Shown: piece by piece, positions 17,565 through 26,516 of the stretch | Position numbering within the stretch: the first letter of the stretch is position 1 | Layout: every line of letters starts with the position of its first letter | Assembly: GCF_009371985.2 (NCBI RefSeq) | Contig: NZ_VIKU02000001.1 | Span: forward strand, 1,426,001-1,490,000 | DNA from: Pelagihabitans pacificus | GTDB taxonomy: Bacteria; Bacteroidota; Bacteroidia; Flavobacteriales; Flavobacteriaceae | Direction: 5' to 3' | DNA: 64,000 nt | Notes under the pieces: model-generated | Database searches by the model: none | The model's input: only the letters and a program-made list of their open reading frames with translations | What the model was told of the DNA's origin: nothing | Program-made: the position numbers and the translations under genes

Positions 17565-19967
17565 GTGAGGAATTTTTTTTTGTTAGTGTCGTTTTTGATG
17601 TTGCTTGGGCCTACTGTGCTCTCACAGGTATATCAAGTAACGGGGAAAGTAAACAGCACAAAGGGCGAGCCTATTGCCTTCGCGAACGTTTTTCTCTTGG
17701 ATAGCACCTATACCACGCTGGTTAAAGGAACCTCCACGGATGAAAAAGGGTTATTTCATATTACTGACATCGCTGGTGGTCGTTACTATATCAAAGCCAG
17801 CTATATCGAGAACGAATCGGAACCGGAACTGATTGAGCTGTTCAAGGATATAAACAATTTCCAGATTCGGCTGAGAGAGGAACAAACCCTTGATGAAGTT
17901 GTGGTGGTTTCCCAGCCCCGTTTTGAGCAAAAAATAGACCGCCTCGTCTTTACGATAGCCAATAGTTCCTTGGCGGATGCCGATATCTGGGAGGTTTTGA
18001 AACGAACGCCCTCGGTTGTAATCCTACAGAACGAATTAACCGTCAAGGGCAGTAACAACGTTGGGGTGATGATCAATGACAGAGTCGTGAATTTGCCGCG
18101 ACAAGACATTGTCAATCTCTTATCGGGTACTTCGGCGAATAATGTGGAAGCCATCGAGGTCATTACGAATCCACCCGCCCGATATAGTGCCGAAGGTGGC
18201 GTATTGATCAACATCAAGATGAGTAAGAATCTCGTCTCGGGGTACAACGGGGCACTTTTTAATCGGTACACCCAGGGCGTTTTTCCGAAGCACACACTCG
18301 GTACCGATCATTATTTTAAAGGCAAGAAAACAGATTTCTCATTCAACTATAGTTTTGGGGATAGTAAAAACTTGACCCGCATTACCGATGTCGCCAATTT
18401 CCTCCCCGAGGATGCTGCCGTAACTATCTGGACCGCGGAACAGGAACAGACATGGCAACAACAAAATCACTCGCTAAGTGCTTTCTTTGACTGGGAAATC
18501 GATACGAAAAATACCCTCGGAATCTCCACGATTAACTCCTATATTCCCAAGGTGCGGCGTTCGGACAAATCCGAAACCTTGATCGACGACTCCAATGGAA
18601 ACCTATTGAGCAGTTTTATCACCGTGAATGAATCGGAACGGGAAAGGCTCAATACTTCTTTGTACGTGGATTGGGTACATCGATTTAAAAAAGACGGTGC
18701 CGAGCTATCGGTCAATTCCCATTATACGTATTACGACTCAAACCAAAATCAGGATTTACAGACCGATTTTTTGGATGTGAACAGTATCCTGACAGGCGAA
18801 AACGATTTTATCACCACCTCCCAGCAGCGTATCGTACTCTTAAGTTTACAGACCGATTTCAGTACACCATGGGGTACGTCGGTTGAGTTGCAGACAGGAG
18901 CAAGATACGCGGGAATTATTTCCAAAAGCACGATTAGTCAAGAGGGGTTTGACCGTGACCAACCGGGCATCAACCCTACCGAAGCCGGCAACTTTGATTA
19001 TGATGAATCGATCTATGCGGGTTATGCCAGTTTTGACGGCAATTGGGACCGGTGGAAGCTAAAGGCTGGACTTCGGGCCGAATACACCGAGACCTTAGGT
19101 GATTTGGACATCGATCCGGAAACAAATGAGAACAACTATTTGGAACTATTCCCTTCGCTCTCATTGAACTATTCCCCCAGCAAAAAAAACGCCTATAACC
19201 TGTATTACTATCGACGAATCAACCGTCCACGATATAATAGCATCAATCCGTTTCAATATTTTCAGAGCAATAATTCCGTGGTCGAGGGAAATCCGGACCT
19301 ATTGCCCGCCATCCGTAATTATATCGCAATGGGATATACTTTTGACCGAAGTTATACCCTTGAGGTTTTTTATAGAAATCAGAAGAATCAATACCGTAGA
19401 CAGGTTTTTCAAGATAACGAGGCCAACCTCTTGCGCTTTATTAGCACCAACTTGGTTAGGGATATCTCCTACGGAGCCGATTTAAACATCAACAAGAACA
19501 TCACCAACCGTTGGAATTGTTACTTTATGCTATCTGCCTATTACCTTGAAAATCGGTTTATCGATTTGGACTCCGCGCTACCGCTTGACAATGCATTATG
19601 GACGTGGTATGTAAGAACCAGTCAGGGGCTGACTTTCTTGAAGGACCGCAGCCTAACGGCCGACCTTGATTTCATTTATTACGCTCCGTTGGTAAGAGGC
19701 AACTCCCGTCAGGATTCCTATAACAGATTAAGCATTAATCTTCGAAAAACCATTTGGAACAAAAGGGCGAGTATCTCGATGGGCGTAGACGATATTTTCA
19801 ATCAGGGCAACCTTTTCAATACCCGTGTTTTCCTGAACCAAAACAACAGTTCTTCATTTCGGCCCGAGAACCGATTGTTTACTTTTGGATTCCGATATCG
19901 ATTCGGTAATGTCGGCATTAGAGGAAACCGAAAATCAAAACGAGTCGATGAACGCAGACGAATCTAG
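17565..19967 (+). CDS. TonB-receptor-like outer-membrane beta-barrel protein
   Basis: The 800-residue protein starts at a GTG; no in-frame ATG gives a better signal peptide than MRNFFLLVSFLMLLGPTVLSQ. Residues about 24-105 are a carboxypeptidase-D regulatory-like beta domain (KGEPIAFANVFLLDS, STDEKGLFHITDI). A plug-like segment follows (TPSVVILQNELTVKG, VEVITNPPARYSAEG). From about 220 to the end there is a beta-barrel with alternating aromatic strands, ending in FTFGFRYRFG before a basic tail. This is the outer membrane beta-barrel family common in Bacteroidota, related to TonB-dependent receptors. There is no SusD partner next to it, so the ligand is unknown. It converges with the operon at 19969 with a 1-bp gap. 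Confidence 0.88.
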   Translation: MRNFFLLVSFLMLLGPTVLSQVYQVTGKVNSTKGEPIAFANVFLLDSTYTTLVKGTSTDEKGLFHITDIAGGRYYIKASYIENESEPELIELFKDINNFQIRLREEQTLDEVVVVSQPRFEQKIDRLVFTIANSSLADADIWEVLKRTPSVVILQNELTVKGSNNVGVMINDRVVNLPRQDIVNLLSGTSANNVEAIEVITNPPARYSAEGGVLINIKMSKNLVSGYNGALFNRYTQGVFPKHTLGTDHYFKGKKTDFSFNYSFGDSKNLTRITDVANFLPEDAAVTIWTAEQEQTWQQQNHSLSAFFDWEIDTKNTLGISTINSYIPKVRRSDKSETLIDDSNGNLLSSFITVNESERERLNTSLYVDWVHRFKKDGAELSVNSHYTYYDSNQNQDLQTDFLDVNSILTGENDFITTSQQRIVLLSLQTDFSTPWGTSVELQTGARYAGIISKSTISQEGFDRDQPGINPTEAGNFDYDESIYAGYASFDGNWDRWKLKAGLRAEYTETLGDLDIDPETNENNYLELFPSLSLNYSPSKKNAYNLYYYRRINRPRYNSINPFQYFQSNNSVVEGNPDLLPAIRNYIAMGYTFDRSYTLEVFYRNQKNQYRRQVFQDNEANLLRFISTNLVRDISYGADLNINKNITNRWNCYFMLSAYYLENRFIDLDSALPLDNALWTWYVRTSQGLTFLKDRSLTADLDFIYYAPLVRGNSRQDSYNRLSINLRKTIWNKRASISMGVDDIFNQGNLFNTRVFLNQNNSSSFRPENRLFTFGFRYRFGNVGIRGNRKSKRVDERRRI

Positions 19968-19968
19968 T

Positions 19969-20208
19969 CTAAAACCCTCCCATAAGCCCGCCGCATATAC
20001 CCAGACTTATCAAAAGGTACACCCCTGCAAGGATAAATAGCACCTTGGCCGCCTTTTTATTGGACTTTCGCACGATAAGACCTATCATAAAAAGTACCAA
20101 GGCCGGACCCATCATAATGAGCAATATCAAAACTACCAGTCCGCTCAAGTCACCTATTTCAAGGGGAATCCTTAAAAACAATGGAAATCCTGGTTGCATG
20201 CCATCCAT
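19969..20208 (-). CDS. small two-helix membrane protein, paralogue of its neighbour
   Basis: A 79-residue protein with two hydrophobic helices separated by a basic loop (RKSNKKAAK). The second helix segment (VLFILAGVYLLISLGICGG) is nearly the same as that of the protein encoded just upstream. Its ATG directly follows the upstream TAA with no spacer, so it is translationally coupled as the last gene of the five-gene operon. I recognise no family; the function is unknown. Possible roles as a membrane helper or subunit of the radical SAM/Lgt-like pair are inference from coupling only. Confidence 0.7.
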   Translation of the reverse strand: MDGMQPGFPLFLRIPLEIGDLSGLVVLILLIMMGPALVLFMIGLIVRKSNKKAAKVLFILAGVYLLISLGICGGLMGGF

Positions 20209-20394
20209 TTATTTAGTGTCCAATGAAAAATTTGCCAGCATGATGCCGCAAATACCCAAACTTATTAATAAATACACGCCTGTTAGTATAAAAAATATCT
20301 TGGCCATTTTTTTATTCTTTTGAATCAATCCGATAATCGCTATCACTAGAAAAACAATGGCCGGGCCGAACATCAATAACAAAATACCAATCAT
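20209..20394 (-). CDS. small two-helix membrane protein, paralogue of its neighbour
   Basis: A 61-residue protein: hydrophobic helix (IGILLLMFGPAIVFLVIAII), basic loop (QKNKKMAK) and a second helix (IFFILTGVYLLISLGICG). The second helix is shared with the 79-residue product downstream, so the two arose by tandem duplication. Its ATG overlaps the TGA of the radical SAM gene (ATGA), which indicates coupled translation. No known domain is recognised. The tight coupling suggests a stoichiometric partner of an upstream product. Confidence 0.72.
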   Translation of the reverse strand: MIGILLLMFGPAIVFLVIAIIGLIQKNKKMAKIFFILTGVYLLISLGICGIMLANFSLDTK

Positions 20395-21785
20395 ATCATC
20401 TCTTCCTGTAACTGTTTTAAATATCTTACTTTTTCATCCCTATAAAACAGGTTCATGGTTTCAAACGGGATGATTTGATAATCTTTATTGACGATATGTA
20501 CGCAGGATTTCTTGATGGCCCGCACGTCAAAATTATAGGCATCGATGAATTGCATGATGATAATCCGAAACAGATTATCGTAACCCAATTCCGGAGCATC
20601 GATTTCGGGCAAGCAACACATAATACTTTTTAGGTTTTCCGAGGCCTTTTCGACCGAGTTGCCCGTACTAAAAAGTTCGATCATCTTGCCGTGCAGTTCC
20701 TCATCCTGTTCGTAAATGATGGTATTCTTGCCTTCGTTCAACAAATCATCGGGATTGATATAACGCGTTAACGGACTCACCTCATCGCCCAATTTTAACG
20801 CATAGGCCATTACCAGGGCATCGGGGTTGCACGGCACGGGGATCAAATCGTCCGCTTGAAAAAGAGGGGATTGCTCCAGAATTTTTCGTCGTACCTCGGT
20901 AAGGGTTATTCGGTTTTCATCTACCTCAAAATTCTCCAAACGACCGGCAATTTGAGTGGGCTGAAAGGTGACTCCCCGCACGCAGGGCTGTTTCAATGCG
21001 AAGTCGATGGTCTGTCCCATTTCATGATCGTTCAATCCTTTTTGCAAGGTTACTACCAAGGTGGTCGACAGATTAAGACGATTCAGATGGTTCAAGGCTT
21101 GCAAACGAATATCGGCCAAATCGGCGCCACGCAGGGTTTGCAATACCCCATTGTCCAGTGAATCGAACTGAAGGTAGATTTCAAAATCAGGGGCATAGGT
21201 AGCCAATCGCTCGGTGAAGGCAAAATCCTTCGCGATTTGGATGCCGTTCGTATTTACCATGAGATGGCGAATCGGCAATGACTTGGCATAATCCAGTATT
21301 TCAAAAAACTGTGGATGTATCGTTGGTTCGCCCCCACTGATCTGCACCACATCCGGCTCTCCTTCATTCTTGACAATCGCATCCAACATTTTCTTGATTT
21401 CCTCTAGCTTCCGGTGTCTACCGTAGGTGGGCGAGGAACCCGCGTAGCAGGTCGGGCATGTGAGGTTACAACGGTCGGTCACCTCAACGACCGTTAAGCA
21501 GGAATGTTGCTCATGGTCGGGGCAGAGTCCGCAGTCGTACGGGCAGCCATAATGGGTCTTGGTATTGAATTTCTTGGGGTATTCCGAGGCCTTGTTATAG
21601 TTGCGAATGTTTTTGTAGTAGTCGATGTCATCTGCGATAAGCACCTTACTTCGGCCGTGTTCCTTACAGGTTTTTAACATATACACCTTATCGTTCTCAA
21701 AGACAATTTTGGCATCGACCCGCTTTAGACATTCGGGGCAAAGACTCAGCGTGAAATCATAATAGGTGTAGTTTCTGGTAGGCAT
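20391..21785 (-). CDS. COG1964-type radical SAM enzyme, related to tetraether-lipid-synthase-like proteins
   Basis: The 464-residue product starts at the ATG at 21785, preceded by AAAGGGA; an in-frame extension to 21824 is less likely. Residues 16-40 hold a CPEC...C metal-like knuckle (LSLCPECLKRVDAKIV, then LKTCKEHGR). Residues 81-96 are GCPYDCGLCPDHEQHSC, and the radical SAM cluster is CNLTCPTC (Cys106, 110, 113), followed by SGGEPT at 150-155. More cysteines lie in the C-terminal third (VPCNPDA, SIMCCLPE, KKSCVHIV), suiting auxiliary clusters. This arrangement is that of the COG1964 family, whose archaeal members include tetraether lipid synthase. The enzyme would do radical chemistry on an unactivated carbon. 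The start overlaps the Lgt-like gene by 29 bp. Substrate in this bacterium unknown. Confidence 0.88.
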   Translation of the reverse strand: MPTRNYTYYDFTLSLCPECLKRVDAKIVFENDKVYMLKTCKEHGRSKVLIADDIDYYKNIRNYNKASEYPKKFNTKTHYGCPYDCGLCPDHEQHSCLTVVEVTDRCNLTCPTCYAGSSPTYGRHRKLEEIKKMLDAIVKNEGEPDVVQISGGEPTIHPQFFEILDYAKSLPIRHLMVNTNGIQIAKDFAFTERLATYAPDFEIYLQFDSLDNGVLQTLRGADLADIRLQALNHLNRLNLSTTLVVTLQKGLNDHEMGQTIDFALKQPCVRGVTFQPTQIAGRLENFEVDENRITLTEVRRKILEQSPLFQADDLIPVPCNPDALVMAYALKLGDEVSPLTRYINPDDLLNEGKNTIIYEQDEELHGKMIELFSTGNSVEKASENLKSIMCCLPEIDAPELGYDNLFRIIIMQFIDAYNFDVRAIKKSCVHIVNKDYQIIPFETMNLFYRDEKVRYLKQLQEEMI

Positions 21786-22527
21786 GGGCAATCCCTTTCT
21801 GGATGGTTTTATAGTAGTATGCAAGACAAATTAGGCATAAATATTGGATGCTGCTCAAGCCCATGAAGAAAAACGTATTGGGTTTTAGGAATTCGATTCC
21901 GAAACGAAACGTAAAATAAGCAATCATAAAAAGCTTGAAACACGTTCCGCTCTCAAAACAATTCCGTTGTTTTTGTAGTTGTCTTATCAAGACAACTACA
22001 AAAACAAGAAATACAATCTCATAGAGCGCGATGGGGTGTCTTGGAAGTCCGTCACCCAAATCCATTCCAAAGAAAGAGGTGGTTTCCCTGCCGTAGGTGA
22101 ATTCTTTGACCCCTGCCAAAAAGCATCCAACGCGTCCGATAATAATCCCTAGAATAATCGGAAGAGTAAACAAATCGCCGGAGGACTGTTTTTCCCCGAT
22201 TTTTCTTTTAGCCAACTCTACCCCTAGGAGTCCTCCAAAGAGCCCGCCCATAATGGTCTTATTGTTGAGCAGGGCAATCCATCCCTGTTCCCAATGAAGC
22301 GGTGGATTTTCCAAAAAAGCGACCAGGCGGGAAAAGAACAGCGCCCCGAAAATGGCACCGATTATAATAGAAAGGCGGTTGTTCGAAGAGATGGGATCAT
22401 TACTTCTTTTTCGGAGCACCACGTAGTACCGAAAGGCCACAAAAAAAGCCAAATACTCCAGCACCAAATGCATATTGATCTTTGTGCCGAACAGCATAGG
22501 TTCGAAGGGAAGTGTTATTCCTGCCAC
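21757..22527 (-). CDS. prolipoprotein diacylglyceryl transferase-like membrane protein
   Basis: A 256-residue inner-membrane protein with about seven hydrophobic helices. It resembles Lgt in the segments GGLFGGLLGVELAK, GRVGCFLAGVKEF and RHPIALYEIVF. Lgt attaches diacylglycerol from phosphatidylglycerol to lipobox cysteines. The canonical Lgt segment GRxGNFxN is changed to GRVGCFLAG, so this is probably a divergent paralogue rather than the housekeeping enzyme. Its ATG lies inside the last codons of the TolB-like gene (13-bp overlap) and its end overlaps the radical SAM start. The fusion-like coupling suggests the two proteins handle one lipid or lipid-linked substrate; this is inference. Confidence 0.82.
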   Translation of the reverse strand: MAGITLPFEPMLFGTKINMHLVLEYLAFFVAFRYYVVLRKRSNDPISSNNRLSIIIGAIFGALFFSRLVAFLENPPLHWEQGWIALLNNKTIMGGLFGGLLGVELAKRKIGEKQSSGDLFTLPIILGIIIGRVGCFLAGVKEFTYGRETTSFFGMDLGDGLPRHPIALYEIVFLVFVVVLIRQLQKQRNCFESGTCFKLFMIAYFTFRFGIEFLKPNTFFFMGLSSIQYLCLICLAYYYKTIQKGIAHAYQKLHLL

Positions 22528-23624
22528 TCCGCAATAAACAAATTAGTGTCGCGCGTGCCACCATTATTTCGGTTGCTGGAGAATGCCAAATACCTCCCGT
22601 CATTGGAAAATACCGGAAAGGCATCAAAGGTCTTCCCATGGGTGACACGTTCCAGGTTTTTGCCATCGATATCGATAAAATAGAGGTTGAACGGAAAGCC
22701 TTTTTCGGCCTCAAAGTTGCTCGAGAATAGAATCTTTTTGCCTGAAGGGTGAAAAAACGGACTCCAATTGGCATTTCCCAAAAAGGTCAATTGTTTCAGG
22801 TCGCTGCCATCGGCATTACAGATAAACAATTCCATTTCGGTAGGCTCTACGAGCCCTTCGGCCAATAGATCTTTGTATTTTTTGATTTCCTCCGGGGTTT
22901 TGGGCCGGGAAGCCCTAAAAATCAACTTGCTGCCATCGGGAGAGAAAAAAGCGCCCCCGTCATATCCAAGTTCATTGGTGATTTGTCGCACATCGCTACC
23001 GTCCAAATTCATGGTGTAGAGTTCCAAATCGCCACTTCGGGTCGATGTGAATACGATCTTATCCCCTTTGGGCGAAACCGTCGCTTCAGCGTCATAGCCC
23101 GGTTCATCGGTCAGTTGGGCCGTGATATTTCCTTCCAAATCGGCTACGAAAATATCAAAGGAGTCGTATACGGGCCAGACGTAATTTCCGTTTTTACGCA
23201 GGGGTACCTCGGGACATTCCTTGTTTGCCAAATGGGTAGAGCCGTATACAAAATGTTGGTTGTCGGGCAGGAAATAGGCACAGGTGGTACGTCCCATTCC
23301 CGTACTGACCATGGGCGGCTTGGTTTCCTTGAAATTCTCTTCGATATTCATTAAGAACATCTGGTCACATTTCATGCCCCAGTCTTGATTGTTCGATTGA
23401 AAAATCATCTGTTTGTCGTCCCAGCTCCAATACGCCTCCGCATTATCTCCCCCAAAGGTGATCTGTCGAATGCTCTTGAAATATTTTTCCTCGGGATAAA
23501 TGAGCGTATCACTTCCGGCCATGGGGGAGGTTCCTACCGGTGCCTCGGGAACGGTTTTCTTCTTCGGTTCACTTTTACAGCTTCCCAACAGCAGTAAAAG
23601 ACAAGTAACGATAAAAAGTCTCAT
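22515..23624 (-). CDS. TolB/WD40-like beta-propeller lipoprotein
   Basis: The 369-residue protein starts at the ATG at 23624; the frame extends upstream, but only this start gives the lipoprotein signal FIVTCLLLLLGSC. The body consists of PD40-type blades, for example YSWDDKQMIFQSNN, VSPKGDKIVFTSTR, FSPDGSKLIFRAS, FHPSGKKILFSSN and FSNDGRYLAFSSN. It is therefore a TolB-like propeller anchored in the membrane, facing the periplasm or the cell surface. It is the first gene of the coupled operon and is divergent from the M28 peptidase gene. Such propellers usually bind proteins or glycans; the partner is unknown. Confidence 0.88.
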   Translation of the reverse strand: MRLFIVTCLLLLLGSCKSEPKKKTVPEAPVGTSPMAGSDTLIYPEEKYFKSIRQITFGGDNAEAYWSWDDKQMIFQSNNQDWGMKCDQMFLMNIEENFKETKPPMVSTGMGRTTCAYFLPDNQHFVYGSTHLANKECPEVPLRKNGNYVWPVYDSFDIFVADLEGNITAQLTDEPGYDAEATVSPKGDKIVFTSTRSGDLELYTMNLDGSDVRQITNELGYDGGAFFSPDGSKLIFRASRPKTPEEIKKYKDLLAEGLVEPTEMELFICNADGSDLKQLTFLGNANWSPFFHPSGKKILFSSNFEAEKGFPFNLYFIDIDGKNLERVTHGKTFDAFPVFSNDGRYLAFSSNRNNGGTRDTNLFIAEWQE

Positions 23625-23660
23625 AATAGATCTTTGGATTGTTGCAGTTCTTCGACCCAT

Positions 23661-23689
23661 TTGTTCCTTGGGCGATTGTAGTATCTTCG
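23661..23689 (+). promoter_or_regulatory. candidate promoter of the M28 peptidase gene
   Basis: TTG at 23661-23663 and TATCTTCG at 23682-23689 are separated by 18 bp. This is one mismatch from the Bacteroidota TTG-N19-TAnnTTTG consensus and lies 20 bp before the ATG at 23710, inside the 85-bp divergent gap. Confidence 0.5.
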
Positions 23690-23709
23690 TAACCATAATT
23701 GCAAATATC

Positions 23710-24930
23710 ATGAATCGAACGCTTTTATTCCTAGTTGTCATTTTATTTCTATCCTGTAAAACAGAAAAAAAGAAGTCCGTTTCCTTAAAGGATGATATCG
23801 TTTTCCTGGCCAGTGACAGTCTTAAGGGCCGTGAGACCGGTACCCCAGAGGAATTGATCGCTGCCAATTACATTCAAGAACGTATGGAAGACATAGGCCT
23901 GCAACCCCAAGGGAATGCCGGCACCTATTTTCAAACCTTTACTTTTAAACCCAAAACAGATCCCCATTCCGAAGTTCGGTATGGTACTGGCGATAGCACG
24001 ATTACCGGAACCAATGTAATAGGGTATATCGACAACCAGGCGGATAAAACAGTCATTATCGGTGCCCACTATGATCATTTGGGAATGGGTGGCCAAGGTT
24101 CGTTGTATGCCGAAGGAAAGGCTATTCACAATGGAGCCGACGACAATGCCAGTGGTGTCGGGGTACTCTTAAAATTGGCGGAGCGGTTGAAAGATTCGGT
24201 AACGGGAAGCAACTATCTTTTTATCGCATTCTCGGGGGAAGAAATGGGCTTGTTGGGCAGCAACTATTTCACTAAAAATGCGACCATCGACCTGTCGAAG
24301 GCGAACTATATGATCAATATGGACATGGTGGGTAGGCTCCGGGAAAATAAATCCCTTTCGATTAGTGGAACGGGTACGGCCCCCATATGGGGACAGGTAC
24401 TGAATTCAACCAACCCCGGGTTCAACTTGGTGCTGGGCGAATCAGGAGTAGGGCCGTCAGACCATACTTCTTTCTACTTACAGGATATTCCAGTGCTGCA
24501 CTTTTTTACCGGTCAGCATGAAGATTACCATAAGCCTTCGGACGACTCGCCAAAATTGAATTACGAAGGGATGGAAATGATTACCGATTATATCGTAACC
24601 ATTATCGAGGAACTGGACGATGATGCGAAACTATCCTTTCGGAAAACCAAGAACGAAAGCGAAAACGTGCCCAGATTCAAGGTAGCCCTGGGAGTGATGC
24701 CCGATTATCTGTTCGAAGGTAAGGGCATGCGCATCGATGGGGTCACCGAAGGAAGGCCGGCTTCAAAGGCCGGACTTCAAAAAGGGGATGTGGTCATACA
24801 ACTGGGCGACAGTACCGTGGTCGATATGATGAGTTATATGCGGGCCTTATCCGTTTTTGAGGAAAGGAGTACCACCACAGTTATTGTAGATCGTAACGGA
24901 AAAAAGATAGAAGCGGAAGTACAGTTTTAA
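23710..24930 (+). CDS. M28-family metallopeptidase lipoprotein with C-terminal PDZ domain
   Basis: The 406-residue product starts at the ATG at 23710, which gives the lipobox ILFLSC; the frame is open further upstream but crosses the divergent gene. The M28 zinc ligands are visible: His in GAHYDHLG, Asp in GADDNASG, Glu-Glu in FSGEEMGLLG, Asp in MDMVGRL and His in HEDYHKPSDD. Family members are aminopeptidases with two zinc ions. A PDZ domain occupies about residues 310-400 (MRIDGVTEGRPASKAGLQKG), which may bind substrate tails. The protein is probably anchored in the outer membrane and cleaves peptides outside the cytoplasm. It is transcribed alone, divergent from the TolB-like operon. Confidence 0.93.
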   Translation: MNRTLLFLVVILFLSCKTEKKKSVSLKDDIVFLASDSLKGRETGTPEELIAANYIQERMEDIGLQPQGNAGTYFQTFTFKPKTDPHSEVRYGTGDSTITGTNVIGYIDNQADKTVIIGAHYDHLGMGGQGSLYAEGKAIHNGADDNASGVGVLLKLAERLKDSVTGSNYLFIAFSGEEMGLLGSNYFTKNATIDLSKANYMINMDMVGRLRENKSLSISGTGTAPIWGQVLNSTNPGFNLVLGESGVGPSDHTSFYLQDIPVLHFFTGQHEDYHKPSDDSPKLNYEGMEMITDYIVTIIEELDDDAKLSFRKTKNESENVPRFKVALGVMPDYLFEGKGMRIDGVTEGRPASKAGLQKGDVVIQLGDSTVVDMMSYMRALSVFEERSTTTVIVDRNGKKIEAEVQF

Positions 24931-25032
24931 TACCTCGGAACCCAGTACGATTTCCCTCGAACAAAACCATATGGGATTAAAACATACTAATCCGGGGATA
25001 CCATCAATTAGGTTGCCCCGCTATTCGCTTCA

Positions 25033-26511
25033 TTACGCCAAAATACTCTTGACCACCTTGCCGTGTACATCAGTCAATCGATAACGTCTTCCCTGGTGCT
25101 TAAAGGTGAATTTTTCATGGTCGATTCCCAGTTGATGAAGCATAGTGGCCTGGAAATCGTGCACATGCACCGGATTCTCAATAATATTATAGCCAAAATC
25201 ATCCGTTTTTCCGTGTACCAGTCCACCTTGGATACCCGCACCGGCCATCCAGGTGCTATAACACCTTGGGTGATGGTCGCGCCCGTAATTTTCTTTGGTC
25301 AGTTTGCCTTGCGAGAAACTGGTACGGCCGAATTCACCGCCCCATATGACCAAGGTGTCCTCCAACAAACCGCGTTGCTTCAGGTCCTTTACCAAGGCCG
25401 CGGAGGCCCTATCGGTCGACTTGGCCAATTTCACGATGTCATGGGGCAGGTTGCCATGCTGGTCCCATCCCATGTGATAGAGTTGTACAAAATTGACGTC
25501 CCGCTCGGCCAATCTACGGGCCATTAAGCAGTTATAGGCAAAAGTCCCGGGAATACGGGCTTCTTTTCCATAGAGATCAAAAATATACTCCGGTTCATCG
25601 GAAAGATCGGCAATTTCCGGTACACTGGTCTGCATGCGATAGGCCATTTCATACTGACTGATCTTTGAATCAATCTCAGGGTCGCCCCATGCCTTTTTCT
25701 GCTCCGCCTCAAGGGCTGCCAGATAATCCAATTCCCTTCGCCGGCTTTTGCGATCGATACCTGGCGGGTTACTCAGGTACAGCACTGGGTCGGCACCGGA
25801 CCGAAATTGGACTCCCTGATGGTGCGAGGGTAGAAACCCGCTATTCCACGCCTGCATATTCAGGCTTTGGGCATCGTCCTTCCCTTGGGAAAGTAATACG
25901 ACAAAGGAGGGCAGGTTCTTGTTCGAACTGCCCAGACCGTAGCTCATCCAGGATCCGATACAGGGCCTGCCCGTTTGTTGAGATCCCGTCTGCATGAAAA
26001 TGACCGCCGGCTCGTGATTGATGGCTTCGGTATGCATGGAATTGATCATGCAGATATCCTCGGCAATTTCCGAGGTATAAGGCATGAGCTCACTAAAATA
26101 ACCGCCTGTCTCGGCGTGTTGTTTAAAATTAAATTTGGACCCTACCAGAGGAAAACTCGATTGTGCTGCCAACATTCCCGATACCCGTTGGCCGTTCCGT
26201 ACCGAGTCCGGGATTTCCTCGCCCCACCGTTTGATGAGCTCGGGCTTGTAGTCGAACAATTCGAGTTGGCTGGGGCCCCCGCTTTGAAATAGGTAGATGA
26301 CCCTTTTAGCCTTGGGCGTATGATGTAATCGCGACAAGACGCCCCCTCCAGATATGTTCGGAATGGCATTCTTTCGACTACCTGCATTCAGGAAATCGGG
26401 AAAGAGAAGACTTCCCAACGCCACACTCCCCAAACCACGGCTCGTGGTTTTAAGGAATTCCCTTCGACTTTGATAATACTGGGCTTTTTGTATTTCCTTG
26501 GAATACTGCAT
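25033..26511 (-). CDS. DUF1501 (sulfatase-fold-like) Tat-exported protein
   Basis: A 492-residue protein with a twin-arginine signal (SRREFLKTTSRGLGSVALG) near residues 15-34, so it should be exported folded by the Tat system. The rest is the DUF1501 family, related to the alkaline phosphatase/sulfatase fold, with YLFQSGGPSQLELFDYKP, VIWGGEFGRT and DHHPRCYSTWMAG, the last two being typical metal-site segments. I chose the ATG at 26511; a TTG at 26520 overlapping the upstream TGA is an alternative. DUF1501 proteins are usually encoded next to DUF1549/DUF1553 proteins, especially in Planctomycetes, and the same pairing is seen here. Biochemical role unknown. Confidence 0.9.
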   Translation of the reverse strand: MQYSKEIQKAQYYQSRREFLKTTSRGLGSVALGSLLFPDFLNAGSRKNAIPNISGGGVLSRLHHTPKAKRVIYLFQSGGPSQLELFDYKPELIKRWGEEIPDSVRNGQRVSGMLAAQSSFPLVGSKFNFKQHAETGGYFSELMPYTSEIAEDICMINSMHTEAINHEPAVIFMQTGSQQTGRPCIGSWMSYGLGSSNKNLPSFVVLLSQGKDDAQSLNMQAWNSGFLPSHHQGVQFRSGADPVLYLSNPPGIDRKSRRRELDYLAALEAEQKKAWGDPEIDSKISQYEMAYRMQTSVPEIADLSDEPEYIFDLYGKEARIPGTFAYNCLMARRLAERDVNFVQLYHMGWDQHGNLPHDIVKLAKSTDRASAALVKDLKQRGLLEDTLVIWGGEFGRTSFSQGKLTKENYGRDHHPRCYSTWMAGAGIQGGLVHGKTDDFGYNIIENPVHVHDFQATMLHQLGIDHEKFTFKHQGRRYRLTDVHGKVVKSILA

Positions 26512-26516
26512 CCTCT

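Noticed and set aside
21757..22527. Housekeeping lgt
   Set aside because: The core GRxGNFxN segment is altered to GRVGCFLAG and the gene is embedded in a radical SAM operon, so I keep it as a paralogue.
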